This document shows positions 23,730 to 32,424 of a DNA stretch of 32,484 bases, piece after piece. The translations under genes and the position numbers were made by a program. The notes under the pieces are model-generated. The model worked only from the letters and a program-made list of their open reading frames with translations, ran no database searches and was not told the origin of the DNA. The stretch's first letter is position 1. Each line of letters starts with the position of its first letter. Origin of the DNA: JAWVZU01 sp033722075 (GTDB lineage Bacteria > Pseudomonadota > Gammaproteobacteria > Xanthomonadales > SZUA-38); assembly GCA_033722075.1 (NCBI GenBank), contig JAWVZU010000010.1, forward strand, positions 1-32,484, read 5' to 3'.

Positions 23730-24356
23730 ATGAATGAAATCCTGAGCCAGGCCTGGGAGGCGGCGCGGGCGATGTCCGGGTGGGAGGCCATCGCCGTGGT
23801 CCTGGCCATCGGTTACCTGCTGCTGGCCGTACGGGAGAACATCTGGTGCTGGGCCTGCGCTGCGGGCAGCACGGCGATCTACACGGTGCTGTTCTGGGAC
23901 AGCCTGCTGATCTCCGAATCGCTGCTCAACGCCTACTATCTCGCCATGGCTGGCTACGGCTGGTATCAATGGCGCTTCGGTGGCCGTGATCACCACGAGC
24001 TGGCGATCCGGACATGGTCGCCGGCGCGCCATGGTTTGGTCATTCTGGCGACCGCTGCCGTCGTTCCGCTCTGGGGCTACGCGATGGCCCGCTGGTTTGC
24101 GGCCGACTACGCGTACCTGGACGCGTTCACGACATGCTTCGCCGTCGTCACCACCTACATGGTGGCGCGCAAGGTGCTGGAGAACTGGCTCTACTGGTTC
24201 GTCATCGACAGCGTTTCGATCTACCTGTACCTGCAAAAAGGGTTCTACCTGACGGCTCTTCTCTTCGTCGCCTATCTCATCATCATCGTCTTCGGCTTCC
24301 TGCGCTGGCTTCAGGCCTACCGCGAAGGGTCCTCACCCGTCGTCGCGGAGAGTTGA
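23730..24356 (+). CDS. pnuT: PnuC-family transporter, predicted thiamine importer PnuT
   Basis: A 208-residue inner-membrane protein with seven or so helices and the PnuC-family features VRENIWCWACAAG, LLNAYYLAMAGYGWYQWR and KVLENWLYWFVIDSVSIYLY. PnuC transports nicotinamide riboside; the PnuT subgroup moves thiamine by facilitated diffusion, driven by phosphorylation inside the cell. The TPP riboswitch and thiamine genes upstream favour thiamine. ATG 23730 has no clear Shine-Dalgarno in the preceding 15 bp. A kinase that could trap thiamine lies at 28729. The assignment to thiamine rests on context. Confidence 0.88.
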   Translation: MNEILSQAWEAARAMSGWEAIAVVLAIGYLLLAVRENIWCWACAAGSTAIYTVLFWDSLLISESLLNAYYLAMAGYGWYQWRFGGRDHHELAIRTWSPARHGLVILATAAVVPLWGYAMARWFAADYAYLDAFTTCFAVVTTYMVARKVLENWLYWFVIDSVSIYLYLQKGFYLTALLFVAYLIIIVFGFLRWLQAYREGSSPVVAES

Positions 24357-24423
24357 TTCAACTCAAGGGATTTCCGCCCACTGAAGCCTAAGGTGATCTT
24401 TCCTCCTGGGATCCCGGTGCGGT

Positions 24424-25944
24424 ATGGGTACAAGACTGCGAGCGCTGGCCCGGGCCCTGCAGCGCAACGGGGCCGAAGAGCCGCTTCCCCCGGTCGCCGG
24501 TCGTTCCGCTGCGTCCTTTTTCGCCGAGCCCGAAGGCGACATGCCCGTGCGGCGGATCTGCCATGGTGCGTCATGCTTTCAGCGGGAACGCCCACCGGCG
24601 AGCTTCGCATCGGCCATCCCGGTCCACTGCCTGGGCTATTGCGACCGGTCTCCGGTGGCCATGGACGAGTCCGGTCGCCTGCTGACCTGGACCGGCGAAG
24701 AATTGGCCGACGGCGACGAGTCACACCCTTCGATCCGCTGCCAGGCGCGCAAGGCGATTGTCACCCGGAACTTGGCGCCGGGACTGGGCACCCCCCTGGC
24801 GGCGGCGCGGGAGCGTGGGGCCTACCAGGCCCTGGAGGCCGTCCTTCCGGGCTCGCCCGAAGCGCTGCTCGATTCGGTGCTCGACTCGGGTCTCCGGGGG
24901 CGCGGCGGCGCGGCCTTTCCCACCGGCCTCAAGTGGCAGGCCTGCGCCCGGGTCGATTCGCGCGTCAAATATGTGATCGCCAACGGTGACGAAGGGGATC
25001 CGGGTTCTTTCATCGACCGGCTTCTGATGGAGGTCGATCCGCACGCGGTCATCGAGGGTCTGATGCTGTGCGGCTATGCGGTCGGCGCGCGGCACGGGCT
25101 GATCTATGTGCGTGCAGAATACCCGCGGGCGGCTGCGGCTCTGGAGCAGGCACTGGCCGAGTGCCGTGCGGTGAGACTGCTCGGCGAGCGCATTCTCGGT
25201 ACCCGCTTCAGCTTCGACGTGCGGATCGCCCGCGGCAGGGGCAGCTATGTTTGCGGCGAAGAGACCGCGATGATCAACGCCATCGAAGGCATGCGCGGCG
25301 AGGTGCGGATGCGACCGCCCTATCCCACCGAAGCCGGCCTGAACGACTGCCCCACGGTGGTCGACAACGTGGAAACGCTGGTCAACATCCCCTGGATCGT
25401 GGCCAACGGCGCCGCGAATTACCGGGCGCTGGGTTCGCCGGAAAGCGCCGGAACCAAGGTGCTCTGCCTGAACGCAGGCTTTCGCAAGACCGGCATCCTC
25501 GAGGTCGAGTTCGGCATCTCCCTGCGCGAGGTGCTGGAGGGCTGGGCCGGCATCCGGGCCGAGTCCCTCGCAGCCGTTCTGCTCGGAGGACCGATGGGAA
25601 GCATCCTGACACCCGAGGAATGGGACGTGCCCGTGTGCTACGGCGCGATGTCGCGGGAGGGCGTCCGGCTGGGGCATGGCGGCCTGGTTGCCGCGCCCCT
25701 GGACACGGACTGGGATGACCTTCTCCGTCACTGGCTGGGCTTCATGGCCAGCGAGTCCTGCGGGCGCTGCGTCCCATGCAGCGAGGGCTCTCGGATTGCG
25801 CTGCGCCGGGCCCGAGCCGGCAGCGTCGACAAGACGGCGCTGGCCGACCTGTTCGATCTCATGAGCGGAACCAGCCTGTGTGCCTTCGGTCGCCTCACCC
25901 CGGGACCGCTGCGCCGGATCCTGGAGCTGAGGTCTTCCCCGTGA
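24424..25944 (+). CDS. fdsB: NAD-dependent formate dehydrogenase beta subunit (NuoE-NuoF fusion type)
   Basis: A 506-residue flavoprotein. The N-terminal 110 residues are a thioredoxin-like [2Fe-2S] domain of NuoE type, with Cys46, Cys51, Cys69 and Cys73. The remainder is NuoF-like: FMN/NADH-binding GLRGRGGAAFPTGLKW, NGDEGDPGSF, YVCGEETAMINAIEG, and the [4Fe-4S] motif SCGRCVPC (Cys446, Cys449, Cys452, with Cys486). It passes electrons from the molybdenum subunit to NAD+. The fusion is also found in FdsB of Cupriavidus. The GTG start of the alpha subunit overlaps its stop by 4 bp. ATG 24424 is the first in-frame start; no clear ribosome site. Confidence 0.9.
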   Translation: MGTRLRALARALQRNGAEEPLPPVAGRSAASFFAEPEGDMPVRRICHGASCFQRERPPASFASAIPVHCLGYCDRSPVAMDESGRLLTWTGEELADGDESHPSIRCQARKAIVTRNLAPGLGTPLAAARERGAYQALEAVLPGSPEALLDSVLDSGLRGRGGAAFPTGLKWQACARVDSRVKYVIANGDEGDPGSFIDRLLMEVDPHAVIEGLMLCGYAVGARHGLIYVRAEYPRAAAALEQALAECRAVRLLGERILGTRFSFDVRIARGRGSYVCGEETAMINAIEGMRGEVRMRPPYPTEAGLNDCPTVVDNVETLVNIPWIVANGAANYRALGSPESAGTKVLCLNAGFRKTGILEVEFGISLREVLEGWAGIRAESLAAVLLGGPMGSILTPEEWDVPVCYGAMSREGVRLGHGGLVAAPLDTDWDDLLRHWLGFMASESCGRCVPCSEGSRIALRRARAGSVDKTALADLFDLMSGTSLCAFGRLTPGPLRRILELRSSP

Positions 25945-28610
25945 GCGCGAAAGCCCATATCGACGGTTTGCCGGTCTCCTGTGACGGTCGCAGCATCCTG
26001 GCCGTGGCCCGCGACCATGGATGTCGCATCCCGACCGTATGCCATGCCGAGGGGCTGGCGGCGGAGGGCGGTTGCCGGGTCTGCCTCGTGGAACTGGACG
26101 GGCGGGACGAACCGGTTGCCGCCTGTCATACGCCCCTGGAACCGGGCATGACGATCTCCACCGATACGCCGGCGCTGCGGGATAGTCGTCGTCGGCTCCT
26201 GTCGCTGATGGTGGAGCGGGGTTCGGCCGGCGCACTTCGGCCCGACCCGAACGGTTCGCCTTTCGAGCAGCTGCTGGCGGAATACGGTGTCGTGGTGCCT
26301 GCGGAACGGGAGGTCACCGCTGAATTGCCGGTTGAGCGCTCGCATCCCTACCTGCGCTTCGATCCTCAGCGCTGCATTACCTGCCGGGTTTGCCTCAACA
26401 CCTGCGAGCAGATCCAGGGCCAGTTCGTGTACGGCATCGGCGGCCGGGGTTCCTCAACGCGACTGCTGATCGGCGCCCATGACCGGTTTGGCGATTCGGA
26501 TTGCACTGCCTGCGGCGCCTGCGTGGTGCGCTGTCCGACCGGCGCCCTGTTCGATCGGGACCGGGAAGCGCCGCTGCCCCTCGATGCGCCGAGCACCGAC
26601 TCGATCTGCGGATATTGCGGCGTGGGCTGCGGAATCCGGGTGCGGACTGGCTCCGGGGGTATCGTGCGGATCGACGGGGTGGCGGAAAGTCCGGTCAATC
26701 GCGGACACCTGTGCGCCAAGGGCCGCTATGCGCATGCCTGGCAGGGACACCCGGACCGTTTGCGCCGTCCGTTGCTGCGCGAGGGCTCGCGACGTTACGA
26801 GGTCAGCTGGAAGACGGCCATCGACTGGCTGGCCGATCGTCTCGATGCGCTGCGGGCCCAGTACGGACCGGACTCGCTCGCTGCGATCGCTTCGTCCCGA
26901 TCGACCAACGAGGCCGGCTACCTGCTGAGCAAGCTCTTTCGTGCGGTGATCGGAACCAACAACGTCGATTGCTGTGCCCGCGTCTGTCACTCATCCACGG
27001 CGCTGGCCCTGGGTGCGGTGACCGGGACCGGCGCGGCGAGCGCCTCCTATGCCGACATCGAGCGCGCCCGCCTGATCGTGCTCGCCGGGGCCAACCCCAC
27101 CGAGGCCCATCCGGTCGTCGGCGCCCGGATCAAGCAGGCGGTTCTGAAGGGCGCCGGACTCATCGTCATCGATCCGCGACGCATAGAACTTGCGCGGATC
27201 GCCGACGTTCATCTGGCCCTCAGGCCGGGGGCCAACGTGGCATTGTTCAACATCCTGGCAGCCCGGCTGATCGAAGCCAAAGCAATCGACGCGGACTACC
27301 TGCACGCGCGCTGCGAGGGCTTTTCCGAGCTGTCGGATTTCCTCCTGCCCGGGAGCGCCCACCCGGAGGACACGGGTGTGCCGGAGGCGGCCATTCATCG
27401 GGCGATCGAACTGCTGGGCGGCGGGCCGGCATTGTTCGTCCACGGGCTCGGCCTGTCAGAGCTGGTCTCCGGGACGGCCTCGGTCATGGGGCTGTGCAAC
27501 CTGGGGATGCTCACCGGCAGCATCGGGCGGCCGGGTGCGGGCATGCTGCCGCTGCGTGGCCAGAACAACGTGCAGGGCCAGGCCGACATGGGCGCCATGC
27601 CGGATCGCCTGACCGGTTATCAGCCGCTGGATGATCCGCAGGCCCTGGCGCGCTGCGAGCAACTCTGGGGTGTGCGCCCGCCGCGGGGACCCGGCCTGAC
27701 CACGACCCTGATGATGCGGGCCGCCGAATCGGGAAACCTGAAGGGCTTGTGGGTCCAGGGCGAAGACATGGTCCAGAGCGAGCCGGAGGAAGAGCGCACC
27801 CGGGCCGCGCTCAAGCGGCTGGATCTTCTTGTAGTGCAGGACCTCTTCCCTTGCGCCACCAGTGAGCTGGCGCACCTGGTATTGCCGGCTGCCGGCTATC
27901 TCGAGCAGGAGGGCACTTTCACCAACGGCGAGCGACGGGTGCAGCGGGTCCGGCGCACCATCGATCCGCCCGGGGAAGCCCGACCCGACTGGCTTGCGGT
28001 CGTCGACGTGGCCAACGCGATGGGCGCGGGCTGGGACCTGCCAACACCGTCGGCCGTGTTCGACGAGATCGCGGCGTTCGCCCCGCACCTGTTCGGCGGG
28101 ATCTCCTACGCACGACTCGATGAATCCGGCCTCCAGTGGCCCTGCCCGGACCCCGATCATCGGGGCACCGAAACGGTCCACGAGAACGGATTCCTCCGGG
28201 GCAGGGGACGGCTCACCGTTCTCCGGCCAGAACCCAACCCGGAGCATGGGCTGGCAGACTACCCACTGTTGCTCATTACCGGGCGGGTCCTTCAGCACTA
28301 CAACGTCGGTACCATGACCCGACGCACCCCCAGTTTCGAACTGGAGAAGGACGACGCGCTGGAACTGGCCGATGAAGATGCACGACAACAGGGGATCCGC
28401 TCCGGCGACCTGGTTCGCGTGAGCAGCCAATGGGGAGAAACGGTCGTTCCCGCACGCATCAGCAGTCGTACACCCTCCGGCACCGTTTTTCTTTCCTTCC
28501 ACCATCCCGAATCCCACACCAATTCGCTGACCGGGCCCCACCTCGATCCCGATTCCCGTTGCCCGCAGTACAAGGTCACGGCCGTGCGTCTCGAGCCGGT
28601 GGATTCCTGA
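25941..28610 (+). CDS. fdsA: Formate dehydrogenase alpha subunit, molybdopterin enzyme
   Basis: An 889-residue enzyme oxidising formate to CO2 (or the reverse). In order: an N-terminal [2Fe-2S] domain (Cys34, Cys45, Cys48, Cys62); a region where the His/Cys-ligated [4Fe-4S] motif of related proteins is expected but no Cys occurs (63-144); a two-cluster ferredoxin part (Cys145-155 and Cys188-198); the [4Fe-4S] of the molybdopterin part (Cys223, 226, 230, 258); and the active site NNVDCCARVCHSS, with Cys349 at the position of selenocysteine in E. coli FdhF. GQNNVQGQADMGAMP and NVGTMTRRT fit formate dehydrogenases. GTG start, overlapping the beta-subunit stop (GTGA). FdhD and FdsD homologues are not next to it. 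Confidence 0.92.
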   Translation: MSAKAHIDGLPVSCDGRSILAVARDHGCRIPTVCHAEGLAAEGGCRVCLVELDGRDEPVAACHTPLEPGMTISTDTPALRDSRRRLLSLMVERGSAGALRPDPNGSPFEQLLAEYGVVVPAEREVTAELPVERSHPYLRFDPQRCITCRVCLNTCEQIQGQFVYGIGGRGSSTRLLIGAHDRFGDSDCTACGACVVRCPTGALFDRDREAPLPLDAPSTDSICGYCGVGCGIRVRTGSGGIVRIDGVAESPVNRGHLCAKGRYAHAWQGHPDRLRRPLLREGSRRYEVSWKTAIDWLADRLDALRAQYGPDSLAAIASSRSTNEAGYLLSKLFRAVIGTNNVDCCARVCHSSTALALGAVTGTGAASASYADIERARLIVLAGANPTEAHPVVGARIKQAVLKGAGLIVIDPRRIELARIADVHLALRPGANVALFNILAARLIEAKAIDADYLHARCEGFSELSDFLLPGSAHPEDTGVPEAAIHRAIELLGGGPALFVHGLGLSELVSGTASVMGLCNLGMLTGSIGRPGAGMLPLRGQNNVQGQADMGAMPDRLTGYQPLDDPQALARCEQLWGVRPPRGPGLTTTLMMRAAESGNLKGLWVQGEDMVQSEPEEERTRAALKRLDLLVVQDLFPCATSELAHLVLPAAGYLEQEGTFTNGERRVQRVRRTIDPPGEARPDWLAVVDVANAMGAGWDLPTPSAVFDEIAAFAPHLFGGISYARLDESGLQWPCPDPDHRGTETVHENGFLRGRGRLTVLRPEPNPEHGLADYPLLLITGRVLQHYNVGTMTRRTPSFELEKDDALELADEDARQQGIRSGDLVRVSSQWGETVVPARISSRTPSGTVFLSFHHPESHTNSLTGPHLDPDSRCPQYKVTAVRLEPVDS

Positions 28611-28635
28611 GCAAAGCCGGAGCGTTCGAAAAGGC

Positions 28636-28660
28636 GATCGGACCGATCTGCTATCTTTTT
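28636..28660 (+). terminator. Weak candidate terminator after the formate dehydrogenase genes
   Basis: GATCG (28636-28640) and CGATC (28644-28648) form a 5-bp stem around GAC, with a TTTTT run at 28656-28660. The stem is short and the gap to the T run is eight bases, so this is only a possibility. Confidence 0.3.
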
Positions 28661-28728
28661 CCAGCAAAACCGTTTCCTGGAGTTTGGAATGAACCCCGTA
28701 CCGGTCCAATGGCTATTCAGATCGATCT

Positions 28729-29502
28729 TTGAGTAGCTCGGCTGAACCATCTATCCCCACTGACCTGCTGGAGGGCATTCCGGAGCTTGCCGGGCTTCCT
28801 TGCGATGTGTGGCCGCTGGGCGGTGGGCTCACGAACCGCAGTTTTGTTCTCCGCGGGGACTTCGGAAAGTGGGTGTTGCGTCTGAACGGGCTAGCCCCCG
28901 GCATCGACCGTCAACGAGAGGCAGCGGCTCTCGATGTGGTTGGGCCCGCCGGCTTCGGACCGGAGGTTATTCGCAACGATCCAGCGACTGGCTTTCTTCT
29001 GTACCATTTTTTGCCCGGCCAAACCTTGACCGTGGCGCGGGCCCGGTCCGCGGCGGGTCAGCGTTCCGTCGGGCGTTGGCTGCGGCGGCTGCATGCGCTG
29101 GACGTGGAAGTACCGCAGGTCGATGCGGTCGGCGCACTGAACGCCTATCTTTCCGACCTGTCCGAGGTGGAGGCCCGACCGCTGCGGGCACGCTTCGAAA
29201 CCATCGCCGACGCGCTCGCTTCGCCCACCGACCTTGCTCTGTGCCACCTGGACCTCGTCGCCGGCAACATCGTTCAGACGCCGTCCGGGTTGAAGGCAAT
29301 CGACTGGGAATACGCGGGCCTCTCGCCGCCCGAGATCGACCTGGCCTTCTATCTGGTCTATCAGAAACTCAGCCTTTCCGAGGCCACCCTGTTTCTGCAA
29401 GCCTATGCCGGCGATCAGGCGGACGCCTGGCGGGAGCGGGTTCAGCCGTACCTGTTGCTGGCGCAGCTCCTGGATGAGGCATGGCGCGCGCTCATGCGCT
29501 GA
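28729..29502 (+). CDS. Choline/thiamine-kinase-like phosphotransferase
   Basis: A 257-residue kinase of the APH/choline-kinase fold. PLGGGLTNRSFVLRGDFGKWVLRLNG is the ATP-binding region (Lys in GKWVLR); CHLDLVAGNIV is the catalytic loop (Asp after His-Leu), followed by AIDWEYAGLSPPEIDLAFYLVY for metal binding. This pattern is shared by choline and thiamine kinases (ThiK/YcfN). Its nearness to the TPP-riboswitch locus, about 4 kb upstream, makes thiamine kinase attractive: it would trap thiamine brought in by PnuT. The formate dehydrogenase genes lie between, so this is inference. The start is TTG at 28729; no in-frame ATG is available nearby. Confidence 0.8.
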   Translation: MSSSAEPSIPTDLLEGIPELAGLPCDVWPLGGGLTNRSFVLRGDFGKWVLRLNGLAPGIDRQREAAALDVVGPAGFGPEVIRNDPATGFLLYHFLPGQTLTVARARSAAGQRSVGRWLRRLHALDVEVPQVDAVGALNAYLSDLSEVEARPLRARFETIADALASPTDLALCHLDLVAGNIVQTPSGLKAIDWEYAGLSPPEIDLAFYLVYQKLSLSEATLFLQAYAGDQADAWRERVQPYLLLAQLLDEAWRALMR

Positions 29503-29520
29503 AGCGGCCCCGCCGCCCGG

Positions 29521-29552
29521 TTGACTGCATCCTGCCCGCGCATCGGTATACT
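29521..29552 (+). promoter_or_regulatory. Candidate promoter of the solute-binding protein gene
   Basis: TTGACT (29521-29526) and TATACT (29547-29552) match sigma-70 elements well, but the 20-bp spacer is longer than the usual 17. The 9-bp direct repeat GACTAGCAA (29557-29565 and 29571-29579) follows between promoter and ATG. Confidence 0.4.
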
Positions 29553-29578
29553 GAAGGACTAGCAACTGGAGACTAGCA

Positions 29579-30343
29579 ATGACGCGCAACTCGATTTTCA
29601 ATGGATTGTTCGGGATGGTGCTGCTCCTGGTCGGCAGCGCAGCGGTCGGCCAGTGCCAGCTGTCGGTCGGCTGGGAACCCTGGCCTCCCTACCAGTTTGA
29701 AGCCGAGGACGGGTCAATCAGTGGCCTGGACGGCGACCTGATGAATGCGATCATGGCCGAAATGCCCTGCGAGGCGGAGTGGATGGCGGCCACCTGGAAG
29801 CGCCAGCTGGAGCGGCTCCAGTCGGGCAAGCTCGGAGCGGCCCTGGGGGCGAGCTATACGCCGGCGCGGGCCGAATGGGGCCGTTTCTCGGAGCCCTACC
29901 GCCAGGCGGTGAATCACCTCGTGGTGACCCCTGAGCTGGACGGCCAATTCGATTCGCTGGAGGCCTTTCTCGCCGCCGGGCACAAGCTCGGCGTCATGAA
30001 GGACTATCACTACGGGGACGACGTGATGGCAACGCTGGCCAACGCGGCTTACAGCGCGCAGATCGAGCCCACCCAGGCTTCCGAGGCCAACATGCTGAAG
30101 CTGACGTCGGGGCGGGTCGACGGCATCCTCATGGATGCGTTCGTAGCCGCCAACCTGAAACACGAGATGGGCGTGGAGGACAAGGTGGCCGCTCAGGCGA
30201 TCGCTGTCAGTACCGACGACATCTATGCCCTGTTTTCCAAGGCCTCGGTGGATGCGGCGACCGTGGAGCGCTTCAACGCCGTTCTTGCCAAGCTGAAGGC
30301 GGATGGAACGATCCAGGAGATCATTGGCCGCTACATGCAGTAG
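29579..30343 (+). CDS. Periplasmic solute-binding protein family 3 (amino-acid type), orphan
   Basis: A 254-residue protein with signal peptide ending near AAVGQ-CQ, then the SBP family 3 layout: LSVGWEPWPPYQFEAEDG, SGLDGDLMNAIMAEM, a second lobe with RQLERLQSGKLGAALGASYTPAR (ligand-binding Arg in TPAR), and LFSKASVDAATVERFNAVLAKLKADGTIQEI near the C-terminus. GGAG is well placed before ATG 29579. No ABC permease or ATPase accompanies it, so it may serve a distant transporter or act as a sensor protein. It converges on the second TonB receptor with 3 bp between stop codons. Confidence 0.87.
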   Translation: MTRNSIFNGLFGMVLLLVGSAAVGQCQLSVGWEPWPPYQFEAEDGSISGLDGDLMNAIMAEMPCEAEWMAATWKRQLERLQSGKLGAALGASYTPARAEWGRFSEPYRQAVNHLVVTPELDGQFDSLEAFLAAGHKLGVMKDYHYGDDVMATLANAAYSAQIEPTQASEANMLKLTSGRVDGILMDAFVAANLKHEMGVEDKVAAQAIAVSTDDIYALFSKASVDAATVERFNAVLAKLKADGTIQEIIGRYMQ

Positions 30344-30346
30344 CGC

Positions 30347-32356
30347 CTACCAGCGCCCGGACAGCGACAGCTTGAGGTTGCGTCCGGGGGCGTCGATGCC
30401 GGAGCCGTGTTCGCGGTAGGTCCGGTCGGCCAGGTTCTCGACGGCGCCGACGATTTGCCAGGTGGGGTTCAGATCGTAACGAACCCGTAAATTCAGAGTG
30501 CCCCAGCCGGGGGTGCCGTCGGGGTTGATGCGGGGATCGCGGACGTCCCGGTCGCTGAGCCGATCCTGGCGGCGGGCAAAGCGGCTGAAGGCTTCGGCCG
30601 TGAAGGTATTGAAATCATGACGGTAGCCGATTTCGCCGCTGAGCGGCGGGACGCGGTCCGCCGGTGATTCAGCGCCGTCCGGCTGCTTCTCGGTGCCTTG
30701 GGTATAGTTCACCGCGGCCCAGAGCTGGCCGGCGGCGCCAAGCTCCCGGCGAAGACCTGCTTCGATGCCGTGGAGATCGACTTCGGCGAGGTTCTCGCTG
30801 CGCACGATAATGCGACCGTCCCCGGTGGTTTCGCCCGTGGCGACCGAGTCGATCTTGTCCTCGAAGCGGGCAGCAAAGGCGAAGATCTCCCCTTCGCTGC
30901 GGCGAGTGGACCATTTGATGCCGAAATCCACGCTGCGCAGCTTCTCCGGGCTGAGGTCCGAGTTGGCCACGTTGAAGCGATTGCCGGGGCGCGGACCTAG
31001 GGTGGCCAGGTCGAAGATGTTCGGGGCACGAAACCCCTCGCCGAAGTTGGCGACGAGATTCACCTGTTCGGTCAGGTTGTAGCTGATCCCGAGGTTGGCA
31101 GTCACCTCGCTCAGGTCCAGTTCGGCACTGGTTTCCCGGTCGCCGCGAGCGATGTCCACGTCGAAGCGGTTGTAGCGCACGCCGGCGTCGAAGCCGCCCC
31201 AGGAGAACAGCCAGTCGTGGCGCAGATAGACGGCCGCGCTGCGCTGCTCGGAGCCATCGGGGAAGCGGCTCTGGAGCGTGCGGGTCTCCCCGGTGGCGAT
31301 GTCCAGGGCCGAGCGCGCGCTCGCCACTTCGTCATGGTAGAACTCGGCACCGTAGACCAGCACGCCACCGTCGGGGGTATCGCGCTGGAACTGGGCAGTC
31401 AGGCCCACCTGGTCACTGTCGTTGGCCTCGAAGCGCCGTTCGCTGCTGCCGAAGCCACGGGTCCGCCGGTCGTCGACGAGGCGTTGCCAGGCCGCGTGGA
31501 CCTCGTACTGGTCGAACCAGCCGTGGGTTGCTTCGCCGCTGTGGGTGAGATGGGCGAAGGTCCGTTCGTTCGGTTCGAAGAAGAACTCCGCCGAGTCGGG
31601 TTCCGCCTGCCCGAAGCCCGGGACCAATTCATCGACTCGCGGAGTACTCGGCTGTTCCAGGTGCTGGAGGTCTAGGCGCCATTCCCCCGTTTCACCGGCC
31701 AGCCAGCGGATTGATCCATTGAGCGAGCGTGCCTCGTAACCGGTCGGGCTGATCTCGCCGCTGCCCGTTTCCCGGTCCCCGATATCGAGGTAGGAACCCT
31801 GGATCCGCCAGGCCAGCCGGTCCCCACCCTGCTCGTGGGCGAGGGAGACGCCAAAGCCCTGGTCTGCGCTGGAAGCGAAGCCATCGAGGGCCGTCTCCGT
31901 TGCGCCGAACTGTGGCTTCCTGGTCAGGAACTGGATCGTCCCGCCCATGGCATCGGCGCCATAGAGCGTCGATGCCGGTCCTCGCAGGGCTTCGATCCGA
32001 TCGATGTTGTTGACGTCCACCAGTGCGATGTACTGGTTGGGCGCGTTGCGAAAGAACGAATTGTTCAGGCGGATCCCGTCCACCAGGTGCAGGATCTCGG
32101 AACCCTTGAGGCCGCGAACGATCGGAATCCCCTGACCCGGGGTCGTCTGCTGGACGAAGACGCCGGGAATCCCGCGCATGGCGTCGATGGCGATCTGCGG
32201 CGTTTCCAGCCCGATGGCCTGACGGTCCATGACACTCACGGCCTCGGCCGTGTCGAAGGTCGAGCGTTCCGTGCGACTGGCCGTTACCTGGACGACTTCG
32301 AGCGGTCGTTCGGCGCTCAGGCTAAGTGCCAGGAAGAGGGTTGCGGGAATCTGCAT
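30347..32356 (-). CDS. TonB-dependent receptor, substrate unknown (haem/cobalamin-like plug)
   Basis: A 669-residue outer-membrane receptor. After a short leader, a TonB-box-like LEVVQVTA is followed by a plug domain (AIDAMRGIPGVFVQQTTPGQ, IPIVRGLKGSEILHLVDGI, IDRIEALRGPASTLYGADAMGG) and a barrel ending LKLSLSGRW. FRAP and NSDLSPEKL in the barrel resemble the FRAP/NPNL region of haem receptors, but that region is shared by other receptors, so haem, cobalamin or a siderophore are all possible. ATG 32356 gives a very short signal peptide of about 15 residues and has no good ribosome site, so an upstream start is conceivable. No riboswitch is visible in the short leader. Confidence 0.9.
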   Translation of the reverse strand: MQIPATLFLALSLSAERPLEVVQVTASRTERSTFDTAEAVSVMDRQAIGLETPQIAIDAMRGIPGVFVQQTTPGQGIPIVRGLKGSEILHLVDGIRLNNSFFRNAPNQYIALVDVNNIDRIEALRGPASTLYGADAMGGTIQFLTRKPQFGATETALDGFASSADQGFGVSLAHEQGGDRLAWRIQGSYLDIGDRETGSGEISPTGYEARSLNGSIRWLAGETGEWRLDLQHLEQPSTPRVDELVPGFGQAEPDSAEFFFEPNERTFAHLTHSGEATHGWFDQYEVHAAWQRLVDDRRTRGFGSSERRFEANDSDQVGLTAQFQRDTPDGGVLVYGAEFYHDEVASARSALDIATGETRTLQSRFPDGSEQRSAAVYLRHDWLFSWGGFDAGVRYNRFDVDIARGDRETSAELDLSEVTANLGISYNLTEQVNLVANFGEGFRAPNIFDLATLGPRPGNRFNVANSDLSPEKLRSVDFGIKWSTRRSEGEIFAFAARFEDKIDSVATGETTGDGRIIVRSENLAEVDLHGIEAGLRRELGAAGQLWAAVNYTQGTEKQPDGAESPADRVPPLSGEIGYRHDFNTFTAEAFSRFARRQDRLSDRDVRDPRINPDGTPGWGTLNLRVRYDLNPTWQIVGAVENLADRTYREHGSGIDAPGRNLKLSLSGRW

Positions 32357-32424
32357 GAATGCCGGGGATTCTGGGGAACGGGGATGGTAGCGATACGGCC
32401 GGGAATTTCAACGGAGCGATCGTC

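Noticed and set aside
24721..26235. 504-codon minus-strand frame opposite the formate dehydrogenase genes
   Set aside because: Spans two real genes on the other strand; Arg/Pro-rich without any motif.
27456..28709. 417-codon minus-strand frame opposite the formate dehydrogenase alpha subunit
   Set aside because: Shadow of the molybdopterin domain; no motif of its own.
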